A DNA stretch of 64,000 nt from JBBRWO01 sp964388455 (GTDB taxonomy: Bacteria; Actinomycetota; Coriobacteriia; Anaerosomatales; JAAXUF01), in contig CAYMAN010000010.1 of the NCBI GenBank assembly GCA_964388455.1, positions 1 through 64,000 of the forward strand, read 5' to 3'. Made by a program: the position numbers and the translations under genes. The notes under the pieces were generated by a model that was given only the letters and a program-made list of their open reading frames with translations, was not told the origin of the DNA and searched no databases. This document shows, piece by piece, positions 26,301 through 34,940 of this stretch. Position 1 is the stretch's first letter; every line of letters begins with the position of its first letter.

Positions 26301-27248
26301 GGAGTAGGTGTCATCGCTGATGACCCCCGCGCGCCTGTCCGCTAGCTGCCGGGACGCACGGTCGCGCACAAGCTCGCCCTCTTCAGGCGAGAGGACCGCA
26401 AACAGCTGCTGGCCGATGGCCTCCTCGGGTGTGTATCCGCTCAGGCGCTTAACCGATGGGCTCACGTAAAGTAGGCGCAGGTTTTCCGGGTCGAGCGTCC
26501 ACACCACATCAGCCATGTTCTCGGTGAGAATGCGGTACTTCGCCTCGCTGGCGCTCAACTCATCGATGATCGCTCGATTGAGCGCGTCGGACTTTGCGAG
26601 TTCTTCGAGCAAACGTCTCTGCTTGAGGTTCTGATACGCATGTTGCGAAAGGCGATCAGCCATCACGCGGAGGAAGCGAGCGAGCGCCGTGAACCTCTCC
26701 TCCGACATCGTGGGAGCCTCCGCGAGGGCCTCCATGAACTCGGTCTCATCCGCGCCGATGTCGCGAGCGAAGGCTCGCATGGCCGCGTCGTCAGAATCGA
26801 CCGGTCGCACCTGTCCGATCAGCCAGTTCGCGATGTGCTGACCTTCGATGATGATGCTCGCGCCCGAGTCCCACAGGCCGGCGCTCAGGCACGGCCTCGC
26901 ACCGGACTCCGACGGATCCATGACGCCGAGAACCGCATCGGAGTGCGCGCATGCCGCACGGCCCTTCTCGGTCCCGCGAATCACGTCAGCGCAGAGCCGG
27001 CAGAAGTTGCTGGGTCGCGTGATGGGTGTTCCGTCCGGATGCGTGATGAGCGACGCGACCTGCGTTGCTTCCGCGAAGCGGTCCTGCAGCGCCTGAAGCT
27101 CTTCGAGGTCGAAGACCTCAAGGACGTCGATCCTGTCGCCACTCGCCGTAGATTCCCCAGCGGGCACTTCCTTGGAACTGAGCAACTCGACCCCCCTGAA
27201 TCCCACGTGTTGCGCGTACGGAGTTGGTACCCAAGTGCCTCCACCCAA
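23367..27248 (-). CDS. PocR / GAF / multi-PAS sensor histidine kinase
   Basis: 1293 residues. Residues about 46-215 are a PocR ligand-binding domain (CRLCADVIRG, CLSAGLWDSGASIIIEG, HIANWLIGQVR). PAS (about 230-360), GAF (about 390-530), four further PAS/PAC modules, HisKA (SHDLREPLRMVTSYTQ) and HATPase (GSGMGLAICKRI) follow. PocR domains bind small organic ligands, as in the regulator of B12-dependent propanediol use. The start is uncertain: 27248 is a TTG and the conserved domain begins near residue 46. No membrane helices. Its kinase core is almost the same as in the 21181 and 16056 proteins. Confidence 0.88.
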   Translation of the reverse strand: MGGGTWVPTPYAQHVGFRGVELLSSKEVPAGESTASGDRIDVLEVFDLEELQALQDRFAEATQVASLITHPDGTPITRPSNFCRLCADVIRGTEKGRAACAHSDAVLGVMDPSESGARPCLSAGLWDSGASIIIEGQHIANWLIGQVRPVDSDDAAMRAFARDIGADETEFMEALAEAPTMSEERFTALARFLRVMADRLSQHAYQNLKQRRLLEELAKSDALNRAIIDELSASEAKYRILTENMADVVWTLDPENLRLLYVSPSVKRLSGYTPEEAIGQQLFAVLSPEEGELVRDRASRQLADRRAGVISDDTYSTNEFQQVRKDGSLYWTEVVLSYRLDPDTDRVEVHGITRDITDRKLAQDHLARSAASAEARLRLIEFSDHCSLDEMLEKTLDEAELLTGSKIGFYHFVNADQLSLTLQNWSTRTKAEFCNAEGKGSHYPVASAGVWADCVRLRTPVIHNDYASLTDRKGLPEGHASLVRELTVPVIRGGMVVAIIGVGNKETDYDAVDTESVARLADLIWDITERKRAEEELRENAARLSLALSATGEGLFDLNLITGKATVSPEYWTMLGEDTSRLTFDLTGFVERMHPEDRARIFELIDAMIRGEIDEYRDEFRLRHASGHWVWVLSVGRVVERSADGTASRMIGGHTDITQSRQTAAALQQAQATALMGSWRLDLATGRVTGPVATLRLYGHDASDFSGDLTEVIESAIIPEDRERMHQERAAAVAERIPRPMEYRILHPDGTLHWIHGEGEPEVNAHGEVVAFVGFVQDITERKLAEETIRESEARLRAAQAVSHVGSWVWHIDTNQLEWSDEMYRIFGIDQDEFTGDLSEVIGSAIHPDDRAAVEASNESVTSDGNPIPLEYRIVRSDGSVRTVWAEAGSLDTDAEGRPARLTGVVADITDRKAAECALRDSEQLLVQSQRVAHLGHYVLDARTGIWTPSAALDEIFGIGEEYVRDIEGWVGIVHPDERAEMLVYMQEHVLRDRNSFDHEYRIVRLSDGAERWVHGMGMLEFDASGQVVRMFGVIQDITDSKGVERVLKARTEELLRSNTELERFAYVASHDLREPLRMVTSYTQLLKKRYAGQLDSDADEFIEYAVDGAARMESLIEDLLAFSRVGSQGAAFARADLEETLALTLRGLEVALAESGAEVTSDPMPTLICDRTQVAQVFQNLIANAIKFHGEAPPRIHIGVVQGEDEWVFSVSDNGIGIEPEYFDRIFVIFQRLHTRHDYVGSGMGLAICKRIVERHRGRIWVESKPGEGATFYFSLPFEPTQAMVPPSKTAH

Positions 27249-27269
27249 TGCCGTTCACGAGCGGCTTCC

Positions 27270-29096
27270 CTAAGGCCTCAGCGCCGCAAGCTCCCTCGGC
27301 GTCAGATCCAGCAGCCAGCCTCGCATCAACCGGCCGGTACGCCTGACGCGGTCCGCGCTCACGCGCGAGGCTGTGTCACGCACCGTGTGATAGTTCGGGT
27401 CCTCGCGCCACTCAAGCCATGCCACCGGAATTCCCACGTGCTCAAACGCTTCGTGGTCGCTCCAGCCAAAGCGCCCAGGGTCCTTCAAGAACGGCACCGC
27501 CTGCCCAGTGTAACGCCCCCACGACTGCAGCGAGCGGACAGTCGTCAAGGGTGCAAGGCGCATCGTGCGCACATTGAAGGTGCTTCCGGTGCCGACCATG
27601 TCGATCGCGATCATCGTCTGGATCTTCGCACGCTGCGCCGACGAGAGCGACGCGACGTACTGCCGTGCACCAAAGTGGTGGTCGTCTGAGCTCGGGCCGG
27701 AGATCTCCTCGGCGGCGAAACCGATGAAGCGGATGGTGGGGACGAGTCCTTCTGCGTCTGCGAGGCAGCGCGCGAGTTCGAGTGTGACGGCGACTCCGGA
27801 TGCGTTGTCGTTGGCGCCTGGTGACGGCGGCTTCGAGTCCAAATGCCCGCCGATGACGATGACTTCCGGTGCGGTCCCGGGTCTCTCGGCGATGACGTTG
27901 CGGCTGGTGCGCCCGCCGGGCAGTCTGACGGACTGGAAGCTGACCGTGTAGCCGCTGGCGCGCAACCGACTCGCGAAGTAGTCGGCCGCCCTTCGCTCGG
28001 CGCTGCCGCCCGCCCCGCGTGGGCCCATGGCGGCGATGGTGCGGACGTGATCCGTCGCGTTCCCCGCCGAGAAACTGCGGGCTCTGAGCGCATGCTGCGT
28101 GCTGGTGCGGACGTGTGGCGGCACGCTCAAAGAACCGCCGAGGAACGTGAGTGACTCGACGCCGGAGTGGCGTGCGAAGAGCGCCCGCGCGATGGGGTCG
28201 GGCAGCGACTTCGGGTCGAGCAACAAAAGCGGTGCACCGTATCGCGCGGCAAGCGACCCGCCGGCGAGCGCGTCACCGAACCCGGCTCCGGAGGCGAACA
28301 CGGGCCGCGCGAACGTGAGTCCCAGCTCTTTCTCGGCGTACGAGGCCACTGCGGCGGATACGGTGTAGCGATCCGACCCGCCGATACGGCGCACACGACC
28401 AGACCCGCCGAGCGCAGACGCGATCGCCCGCTCGGTCGCCGACGACACCGACGCCCTGCCGCCGATGATGACGGTGCCGGTCGCGCCGGTCGCGCGGACT
28501 GCCGCTGCGGTCGCCGCGGGTCGCCGCGGGTCCGCAAGCAGGATCGGCCAGGCGCGTGCGGCTGCCGGCGACGCACACGACAGCGCGTCTGCGAAGCCGG
28601 CTCCGGTGACGACGAACACCCGCTCCGGCGCGTGGCCGCTGATCCGCTCGACCTCTTCCGCGATGCGAGAGGCGACGGCGTATCGATTAGACCCTCCAAG
28701 ACGCACGATGTCTGCGCCCGGCAGCAAGGCCCCGACCCGATTCTCAACTCGCGACGACAACGCTCGCTCGCCACCGAGCACGTAGACGCGGGCGGGCCTG
28801 ATGCGAGCGAGCTCGGACGCGGCTGCGGCCGACAACGAAGCGGGCGACGAGAGCAACAGCGGGCCGTGGGCTGCGCCCGAGAGGGCGGATCCGCCGAGAG
28901 CGTCCGGCCATGACGCGCCGCTGGCGAGAATGACGACAGACGCCGTCGGGAACGAGGCTCGAGAAACCGCGGCCGCGGTCTGATAGCGGTCCGCGCCCGC
29001 GATCACGCTGGCGGGAACCGCGGCTGCCGCTCCAGGAGCAACGTATGCGTACGCGAGCGCGCACGCGAGGAGGATGGCGATCTGGCCGATGGCGCA
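27270..29096 (-). CDS. cell-wall-binding repeat 2 / M28 peptidase surface protein
   Basis: A secreted enzyme. A hydrophobic signal core (AIGQIAILLACALAYAYV) precedes three CWB2 repeats (VIAGADRYQTA, VRLGGSNRYAVA, RRIGGSDRYTVS) that anchor to the wall. From about 390 on lies an M28-type aminopeptidase with GGHLDSKPPSPGANDNASG, the Glu pair AAEE and IDMVGTG. I see no ATG, GTG or TTG in frame between the tRNA-Glu 3' end and the signal core. The frame does stay open through the tRNA to an ATG at 29231 that overlaps the upstream stop. The boundary given is therefore just the tRNA-free part; the true start is unresolved. Confidence 0.8.
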   Translation of the reverse strand, partial: CAIGQIAILLACALAYAYVAPGAAAAVPASVIAGADRYQTAAAVSRASFPTASVVILASGASWPDALGGSALSGAAHGPLLLSSPASLSAAAASELARIRPARVYVLGGERALSSRVENRVGALLPGADIVRLGGSNRYAVASRIAEEVERISGHAPERVFVVTGAGFADALSCASPAAARAWPILLADPRRPAATAAAVRATGATGTVIIGGRASVSSATERAIASALGGSGRVRRIGGSDRYTVSAAVASYAEKELGLTFARPVFASGAGFGDALAGGSLAARYGAPLLLLDPKSLPDPIARALFARHSGVESLTFLGGSLSVPPHVRTSTQHALRARSFSAGNATDHVRTIAAMGPRGAGGSAERRAADYFASRLRASGYTVSFQSVRLPGGRTSRNVIAERPGTAPEVIVIGGHLDSKPPSPGANDNASGVAVTLELARCLADAEGLVPTIRFIGFAAEEISGPSSDDHHFGARQYVASLSSAQRAKIQTMIAIDMVGTGSTFNVRTMRLAPLTTVRSLQSWGRYTGQAVPFLKDPGRFGWSDHEAFEHVGIPVAWLEWREDPNYHTVRDTASRVSADRVRRTGRLMRGWLLDLTPRELAALRP

Positions 29097-29097
29097 A

Positions 29098-29173
29098 TGG
29101 TGCCCCCAGGAGAATTCGAATCTCCGTCTCCTACCTGAGAGGCAGGCATCCTTGGCCACTAGACGATGGGGGC
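29098..29173 (-). tRNA. tRNA-Glu (anticodon CUC), CCA encoded
   Basis: A complete cloverleaf: acceptor GCCCCCA/TGGGGGC, anticodon stem CCTGC/GTAGG with loop CTCTCAG, T arm GGAGA-TTCGAAT-TCTCC, discriminator A, encoded CCA. A -10-like TTATTCT lies about ten bases upstream. Its last ~25 nt are the closest match in the window to the tRNA-like start of the dispersed repeats. Confidence 0.96.
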
Positions 29174-29227
29174 GCAGAAAGAATAACAGGTTCGCGCCGA
29201 TCCGCCTGTGACCGATCCATGGGCGGC

Positions 29228-29827
29228 TCATTCCGCACCGCTGCGTACTCGCCTACGCACGAACAGCCCGACGATAAGACCGATGCCCACCAGTACCGCA
29301 GCGACGATGCCCACGGCCGACCAGGGCATGGTGTCGGCGAACCATCGGCGGAGCTTCCAGATGGTCGCGCCGGCCGGACTCCCGGCGATGACGTCGACCT
29401 CGAGCCGCGGTCCTGCACCCACATTCACCTGCGCCGATGCCATGCCCTCCGGCAACTTGGGCGAGGCCGCCAAGAGCGCCGTGTACGGACCCGGTGGCGC
29501 GTCGGCCGGGATCACCAGAGTCGCCTTGATCACGGTCCACTCGTCGGCCTTCAGGTAAGCGACGTCGGGCTCGAACGTGACCCACGACGACGGTACGGTT
29601 GCCCCACCCTTGTACTGTGCGACTTTCAACACGTAACCCATGCTCTCCGTACCCGTATTGCCGATCTGGAACGTCGGGAGAGGGTAGGTACCGCCTGCGA
29701 CCAGCTCTTGATCCACCTTGATTCGAGCTGTGTCCGTTCCGACGCCGATGCTCACCCCCCACGCACTGGCCCCGGTAGCGAGCACGAGGATCACCGTGCA
29801 CGCGAGTACCCTGATGAAGCGATGCAT
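29228..29827 (-). CDS. secreted, C-terminally anchored envelope protein
   Basis: 199 residues: cleavable signal (MHRFIRVLACTVILVLATGASA), a beta-rich extracellular part resembling the WxL-associated/DUF916 fold (FQIGNTGTESMGYVLKV, ADAPPGPYTALLAASP), and a C-terminal helix with a cationic stop (LVGIGLIVGLFVRRRVRSG). Likely displayed on the cell surface. Third gene of a small minus-strand cluster with 29850 and 30650. Confidence 0.75.
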   Translation of the reverse strand: MHRFIRVLACTVILVLATGASAWGVSIGVGTDTARIKVDQELVAGGTYPLPTFQIGNTGTESMGYVLKVAQYKGGATVPSSWVTFEPDVAYLKADEWTVIKATLVIPADAPPGPYTALLAASPKLPEGMASAQVNVGAGPRLEVDVIAGSPAGATIWKLRRWFADTMPWSAVGIVAAVLVGIGLIVGLFVRRRVRSGAE

Positions 29828-29849
29828 GGCTACGCCTTCCGTCGGCAGA

Positions 29850-30518
29850 TCACTTGACGCTCTGTTCTGTCACCTGCAGGACATATCCGTCACGAACGTC
29901 GAGCCAGAACCAGGCCTTCGCCCACTTTTCGCTCTCTGACGTACCTCCCGGAAGTACCCGCACCAGCTCGCTCGCGCTGATCGAGGATGCGCCTTTGGGC
30001 TTGCCGGGCCACGACGCCACCCTGACCTTGGCATCCTTCAGCAGCTTCAGCCGCGTCTTTCGATCCGACGTATCGAGGATGAAGGAGCCGTCGGAGTTGG
30101 TGAGCTTGCCCAGTGAGCTGGCGAGCGAGAAGGCGGGCGTACCGGTCAGGTATTCTGCGGAATCGACCTGCAACTCCCAACCGTACGACCCTTTCGTGAC
30201 TCTCCGAACACTGCCAAACACTCGCTGTGTGCCTGGCGCGCTAGGTGGTGCGACGGTTGCGGTCGGCTCGGGCTGACTGGCTGGCTCCGCTGTGGCGGTA
30301 GAGGTGTCAGCAGCTACGATCGCAGCAAGGAGACGTTGGTCTGTGGACAGGTCGGTGATCTGCTGCTCCAACTGCCCCAGACGCGCCTCTTGGGTCTGCA
30401 GTGTCGAACGCTGGCCGAGTGCGTAGACGGTGAGGCACCCCGCAGCGCCCACCAGCACTACACCCGCGAACCACAGTGCGATGACTCTGCGCCATTGTTT
30501 GAAGTCGGTGCGGGTCAT
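29850..30518 (-). CDS. membrane-anchored extracytoplasmic protein, unknown
   Basis: 222 residues from ATG 30518 (GGGAG five bases upstream; the frame extends to 30569). One N-terminal membrane helix (VIALWFAGVVLVGAAGCLTVYAL) is followed by a short coiled coil (TLQTQEARLGQLEQQITDL), a Pro/Ala/Thr linker and a folded C-terminal domain. I do not recognise the domain. It lies between two secreted proteins on the same strand and may belong to the same surface structure. Confidence 0.7.
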   Translation of the reverse strand: MTRTDFKQWRRVIALWFAGVVLVGAAGCLTVYALGQRSTLQTQEARLGQLEQQITDLSTDQRLLAAIVAADTSTATAEPASQPEPTATVAPPSAPGTQRVFGSVRRVTKGSYGWELQVDSAEYLTGTPAFSLASSLGKLTNSDGSFILDTSDRKTRLKLLKDAKVRVASWPGKPKGASSISASELVRVLPGGTSESEKWAKAWFWLDVRDGYVLQVTEQSVK

Positions 30519-30649
30519 CAGTTCTCCCATGGTGTCGGCGTGTCTCGGCATGTGCGCTCTCTTAAGCATTATCTGCCTAACGCCGGGTCAAAATCGAGGG
30601 CCCGGCACCAGCCGGACCCTCGATCGAGCAGGTTCTTTCGCGTGACGTG

Positions 30650-31183
30650 CTACTGGCTGACGGGCACCGCGTAGACCGTTGCGCTCCAGTTGTAGGTCCC
30701 AGGTGTCCTAGTGCAGGTGGGCGTCATCAAGGTGGCATTGAGGGCTACTGTCTCCTGGTATCCAAGGATCGGCACGAGCACACGGGCATCCTTGGACACG
30801 AACACCGCGTTGCCTTCGGATCCAGGTGCGTTGTTAATGAAGTACCAGGCGAACACACCAGGGGCGGGGGTATCGGCCAACGCCCAACTCGAATTGTTGG
30901 GGCCTGTGGCGTCAGTGCCTTGGATCATGATGGTGGCTGCACCAGTGCCGGAGTTGCGAACGATGATCGCGTGGTCGTTGATCTCCGGAACGGCGTCGCC
31001 GATTCCGGCTGCCCCAAAGGTGAGGTCCGATCCGAGCTCGAGATTCACACAGTACCGCTCCATCTCCACTGAGGCAGTCACCAGCGCGGTGCCATTCTGC
31101 GCGAACGCCGGAGTCGCCATGGCGAGTAGCATCACCAGTGTGGTGATGGCCGCCGCGAGTGTGGATGTCGTGTGCTCCTTCAT
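30650..31183 (-). CDS. secreted beta-rich protein, possible pilus/matrix component
   Basis: 177 residues. A clear signal peptide ends at PAFA-Q, followed by a Thr/Ala/Val-rich mature domain with two Cys (MERYCVNLELG, TPTCTRTPGTYNWSA) that could form a disulfide. The family is not recognised; such small secreted beta-proteins are often matrix or pilus-like subunits. ATG 31183 follows GAGG. Upstream, 31184-31450 (267 bp) has no gene, and I could not match any riboswitch class there. Confidence 0.7.
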   Translation of the reverse strand: MKEHTTSTLAAAITTLVMLLAMATPAFAQNGTALVTASVEMERYCVNLELGSDLTFGAAGIGDAVPEINDHAIIVRNSGTGAATIMIQGTDATGPNNSSWALADTPAPGVFAWYFINNAPGSEGNAVFVSKDARVLVPILGYQETVALNATLMTPTCTRTPGTYNWSATVYAVPVSQ

Positions 31184-31450
31184 TAGAACCTCAGCTCCCC
31201 TGCTGACAGTGTCCGCAAAACGGTCAACGCCCGTGCGGTCCGACTCACGTCCCGATCACCCGCCTCTTGCCGGTGATCAGAGGCTCCCATGTGCCTCACA
31301 CAAAACATCGGGCCCGTAACAGGGGTGCTGAACAGGTGCTTTCCTCAGGCTTTTCAAGGTGCCTAAACTCCCATTGGAGATTTCTTAATCTTCGAGTCAG
31401 TGCACACTGGCGGGAACGGAGCCTCCGCGGTGAACTCTTGTGACCCGTCT

Positions 31451-32413
31451 TTATAGAAGGCCAAACACCGCAGCCACGCCCAACAGGACAAGCATAAGCA
31501 CCTCGAGCGCGACCAGCAGACGCACTGCCGCGCGCACATCCGACCCGCGAGGCACGGGATACGCCTCAGCGATCAAGGGACGCGCCGACGGCACTCCGGC
31601 GTAGTGCACGGTCCCGCCGAGACGAACCCCCAGCGCGCCCGCGAACGCCGCCTCGCCGTGCGCGGAGTTGGGGCTCGCGTGCTTGAGCCTGTCGCGCATC
31701 CCGGTCGCCCATGCAGCACGCCAGTCGCCCCCGACGACCGCGGAAGCCGCCACCACCAGCGGGATCGCGAGACGGGCCGGGAACCACGCCAGCGCATCGT
31801 CGAGTCTCGCCCCCGCGGTACCAAAGCGCTCATATCGCTCGTTGCGGTATCCGACCATCGAGTCCAGCGTACTTGCGGCCTTATGCGCCCACGCTCCGGC
31901 CGGCCCGAGTGCCAATGCCCAGAAAGCGGGCGCGATGAGTGCGTCCACGGAATTCTCGGCGATGGTTTCGATGGTCGCTCGGGCGATCTCGGACTCGCCG
32001 AGTAGATTGGTGTCTCGGCCGACGATGCCCGCAAGTGAACTTCGGGCGCCGGGGAGATCGTCGGCTTCGATGCGTGCCGCGATTGCGCGACCCTCGTCGG
32101 CCAGTGCCCGACCGGCGACGGAGAAGTAGATGAGCGCGGCGTCGATGGTCAGACCGGCGAGCAGGCCGCCGTATCGCCAAGCAGCCACGCTCAAGCCGAG
32201 GGCAAGGCCCCCGGCAAGCAACAACGTCGCGATCGCGAGGAGCGCGCCGGCGATCCTGTCGGGCAGCGGCGTGCGTCGAAGAATCCGCTCCCCTGCTGCG
32301 ATCGCCGCGCCCAGCAGTCGCACGGGGTGCATTCGGTAATGCGGGTCGCCAAGCACGAGGTCGAGCACGAGCGCGAGTGCGAGTGCCAACGGGCGGACGG
32401 CAAGCCAGCTCAT
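31451..32413 (-). CDS. cbiB: adenosylcobinamide-phosphate synthase CbiB
   Basis: 320 residues. This membrane enzyme attaches aminopropanol (phosphate) to adenosylcobyric acid late in B12 synthesis. The N-terminus has LVLDLVLGDPHYRMHPVRLLG-type sequence typical of CbiB, then several membrane helices and ENSVDALIAPAFWAL. ATG 32413 overlaps the CobD stop by ATGA; the frame upstream of it is antisense noise. It is the last gene of the 18-gene operon. No clear terminator is seen in 31440-31450. Confidence 0.93.
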   Translation of the reverse strand: MSWLAVRPLALALALVLDLVLGDPHYRMHPVRLLGAAIAAGERILRRTPLPDRIAGALLAIATLLLAGGLALGLSVAAWRYGGLLAGLTIDAALIYFSVAGRALADEGRAIAARIEADDLPGARSSLAGIVGRDTNLLGESEIARATIETIAENSVDALIAPAFWALALGPAGAWAHKAASTLDSMVGYRNERYERFGTAGARLDDALAWFPARLAIPLVVAASAVVGGDWRAAWATGMRDRLKHASPNSAHGEAAFAGALGVRLGGTVHYAGVPSARPLIAEAYPVPRGSDVRAAVRLLVALEVLMLVLLGVAAVFGLL

Positions 32414-33444
32414 CGTGCGTGCGCCTCGCACTGTTCGACGATGGCCGCAGCGACCAACGCGTTCTCGGCGGGAGATCGCACGCCTACGCGCAGCCAGTGG
32501 GGCCCAAGGCCGATGAAGGTCGATGCGTCGCGCACGCCGATGCCGCGTGCCGCCAGCACATCGCGCAGCTCCGCAGCACAGACGGGCTCCGGCAGTTCGA
32601 CAAGGATGTAGGGTGCGACGCCTTCGCACACACGGATACTCGGGATTTCCGCGAGCGTGTTCGCAAGTTCCGCGCGGGCCCCGGCGAGCCAGGCGCGCGT
32701 TCGGATGAGGTACTCGGACTCGCGCGCGAGGGCTTCGGCGGCTTCGGCGGCAAGGGCGTTGACGCTCCACGGATCGCGCAACCGGCTCATGCGCTCCACT
32801 GTCTCGGCGTCGCCCACGAGTATGCCGAGGCGCAAGCCGGGAACGCAGAACATCTTCGTGAGCGAGGTGACGACAAGTACGCCGGGGAGTTCGCCGGCCG
32901 ACATCGAGAGGTCATCGGCGTCGACAAGGAATGGCAGGAAGGACTCGTCGAGCAGGATTCGCACGCCTGCGCGGGCAAGATCGGCGATCATATCCGGGGA
33001 CGTGAGATGCCCGGTCGGATTGTTCGGCTGGCCTAAGACGAGCAGGTCGCCCTCACGGGACTCGTAGTCGACAGCGGGGGTCGACCATGCGCTGCCCTCG
33101 AGCCGGAAGTCCAGCCGCACGACATCGGCGCCGATCGACTCGGCGGCTGATGCGTACTCGGAGTAGCAGGGCTCGAATATGACGACGCGTTTGGGCCGCA
33201 GTGCCCGCATGGCAAGCGAGATCAGCTCGCTGGCTCCGTTGCCGACAAGTAGATGCTCGGTCGGGATCCCGAGCCTGGTCGCCCACTCCCGTCTCGCGCT
33301 TGCGGCATCTATCTCGGGGTAGCGCATCGCCAACTCGCGCGCACGCGAGAAGACGATGTCCAGGCAGGCCGGCGGCCCGAATGGATTGACGTTGACGCTT
33401 GCGTCGATCGAGGCGTTCGGCGAGCCGCCGTGGTCGTATTTCAC
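32410..33444 (-). CDS. cobD: CobD-like threonine-phosphate decarboxylase
   Basis: 344 residues, fold-type I PLP enzyme of the CobD/CobC group that makes the aminopropanol-phosphate linker. Visible motifs are GNGASELISLAM, GQPNNPTG, LDESFLPF and the PLP lysine in SLTKMFCVPGLRLG. It starts at GTG 33444, which overlaps the CbiP stop (TGTGA) and has GAGGAGG upstream; the ~50 residues before it in the same frame are not translated. The histidinol-phosphate aminotransferase family is close in sequence, but the position beside cbiB and cbiP decides the call. Confidence 0.9.
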   Translation of the reverse strand: MKYDHGGSPNASIDASVNVNPFGPPACLDIVFSRARELAMRYPEIDAASARREWATRLGIPTEHLLVGNGASELISLAMRALRPKRVVIFEPCYSEYASAAESIGADVVRLDFRLEGSAWSTPAVDYESREGDLLVLGQPNNPTGHLTSPDMIADLARAGVRILLDESFLPFLVDADDLSMSAGELPGVLVVTSLTKMFCVPGLRLGILVGDAETVERMSRLRDPWSVNALAAEAAEALARESEYLIRTRAWLAGARAELANTLAEIPSIRVCEGVAPYILVELPEPVCAAELRDVLAARGIGVRDASTFIGLGPHWLRVGVRSPAENALVAAAIVEQCEAHAR

Positions 33445-34940
33445 AGTGCCTCCTCCATCCCCACCATGCGCGCAACGGCGGCCAGATCGAGGTGCTCCTC
33501 GAGCATGTCGGCCAAGCGATCGATGGGATCGGCGAGCTGCTGCGCCTGCAGGCCGACGGGCTGGAGCCCTCGACGCTGCCGCAAGCCGTCGAGCCACGTG
33601 CGCCGCAACGTCGCGTCGTCGAAGATGCCGTGCAGGTAGGTCCCACAGACGGGCAGATCACTCGCGACAGCGCCGTCTTCGTATGCACTGCCGTCAGCTG
33701 CCCCAAGGCGCACAAGCGCGACGGCATCAGCACCACGCGCCGTGCGCCCCATGTGAATCTCGTAGCCGTGCACGGGCGTCCCGCTCTTCCCGAGCGCCGC
33801 ACCGGTCAGCGCCCCACTCGCGCGAACCGTGCGCTTCTCGGCCTCGAACACGGTAACGACGTCGAGGAGCCCAAGGCCGTCGACTCCACCGCCCTCCACG
33901 CCGAGAGGATCCTCGATGCGCTGGCCGAGCATCTGGTAGCCGCCGCAGATGCCGACGACCGGCACGCCCGCTCGCGCAGCCGAGAGGATCGCTTCGGCGA
34001 GTCCGCTCGCGCGCAGCCATGCGAGATCGGCGGTCGTGGACTTGGAGCCGGGGATGACGATCGCGTCGACATCGCGCAGGTCGCCGGCGGTGCGCGCCCA
34101 ACGTGTCGCGACATCGGGCTCGGCGGCGAGCGCACTGATATCGGTGAAGTTCGAGACGTAGGGCAGCCGGATAGCGGCGATCGTGATATCGGCGGCAGGG
34201 TTCTGGGCGGCCTCTTCGATGCCGAGCGAGTCCTCCTCGTCTCCGCGCCACTCCGTGAGATACGGCAGTACGCCGAGCACGGGCACGCCGTAGCGCTCCT
34301 GAAGCATGGCGATCCCGGAGTCCAGCAGCGAGGCATCGCCACGGAACCGGTTGATGACGAAGCCGGTCACGAGTGCGCGCTCATCGGCGGTGAGCAACTC
34401 CATGGTACCCACGAGCGACGCGAAGAGTCCTCCCCTGTCGATGTCCGCGACGATGATGACAGGGGAGGCCGCGTGCAGCGCGACGGCCATGTTCGCGATG
34501 TCGCGGTGGCGGATGTTGATCTCCGCGGGGCTGCCCGCGCCTTCGATGATGACGAGGTCATGGGTGGCACGCAGGCGTCCGAGGGCGTCGGTGACCACGG
34601 GCCAGACCTGCTCCTGGTATGCGTGGTACTCGCGGACCTGCATGACGTCGACCGGTTTGCCGAGGACGATGACCTGGCTTCCCGTGGGCGAGCACGGCTT
34701 GAGGAGAACCGGGTTCATGTCGGCATGGGGCTCGATGCCCGCGCCAGCGGCCTGGAACGCCTGCGCGCGACCGATTTCGGCGCCTTCAGGCGTGACAGCC
34801 GAATTGAGCGCCATGTTCTGGCTCTTGAATGGCGCCACCGAAATACCTCGCCGAGCAAAGACACGGCACAACCCGGCGACCAGCACCGACTTGCCCGCGT
34901 GCGACGTGGTTCCCTGCACCATGAGCGTGTTGGCCGGCAT
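33441..34940 (-). CDS. cbiP: cobyric acid synthase CbiP/CobQ
   Basis: 499 residues. It amidates four side chains of adenosylcobyrinic diamide with glutamine and ATP. The P-loop-like QGTTSHAGKSVLVAGLCR is at the N-terminus, with PFKSQNMALNS. A class-I-like glutaminase domain has the Cys in VGICGGYQMLG and His in VHGYEIHMGR. ATG 34940 (MPANTLMVQG) overlaps the preceding stop (TGATG). Confidence 0.95.
   Translation of the reverse strand: MPANTLMVQGTTSHAGKSVLVAGLCRVFARRGISVAPFKSQNMALNSAVTPEGAEIGRAQAFQAAGAGIEPHADMNPVLLKPCSPTGSQVIVLGKPVDVMQVREYHAYQEQVWPVVTDALGRLRATHDLVIIEGAGSPAEINIRHRDIANMAVALHAASPVIIVADIDRGGLFASLVGTMELLTADERALVTGFVINRFRGDASLLDSGIAMLQERYGVPVLGVLPYLTEWRGDEEDSLGIEEAAQNPAADITIAAIRLPYVSNFTDISALAAEPDVATRWARTAGDLRDVDAIVIPGSKSTTADLAWLRASGLAEAILSAARAGVPVVGICGGYQMLGQRIEDPLGVEGGGVDGLGLLDVVTVFEAEKRTVRASGALTGAALGKSGTPVHGYEIHMGRTARGADAVALVRLGAADGSAYEDGAVASDLPVCGTYLHGIFDDATLRRTWLDGLRQRRGLQPVGLQAQQLADPIDRLADMLEEHLDLAAVARMVGMEEAL

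Noticed and set aside
26640..27689. 349-codon plus-strand frame
   Set aside because: Antisense to the PocR domain and the end of the surface peptidase gene; no supporting motif.
31184..31450. Possible c-di-GMP or other riboswitch upstream of the secreted protein
   Set aside because: I looked for the GEMM and cobalamin cores on both strands and found neither.
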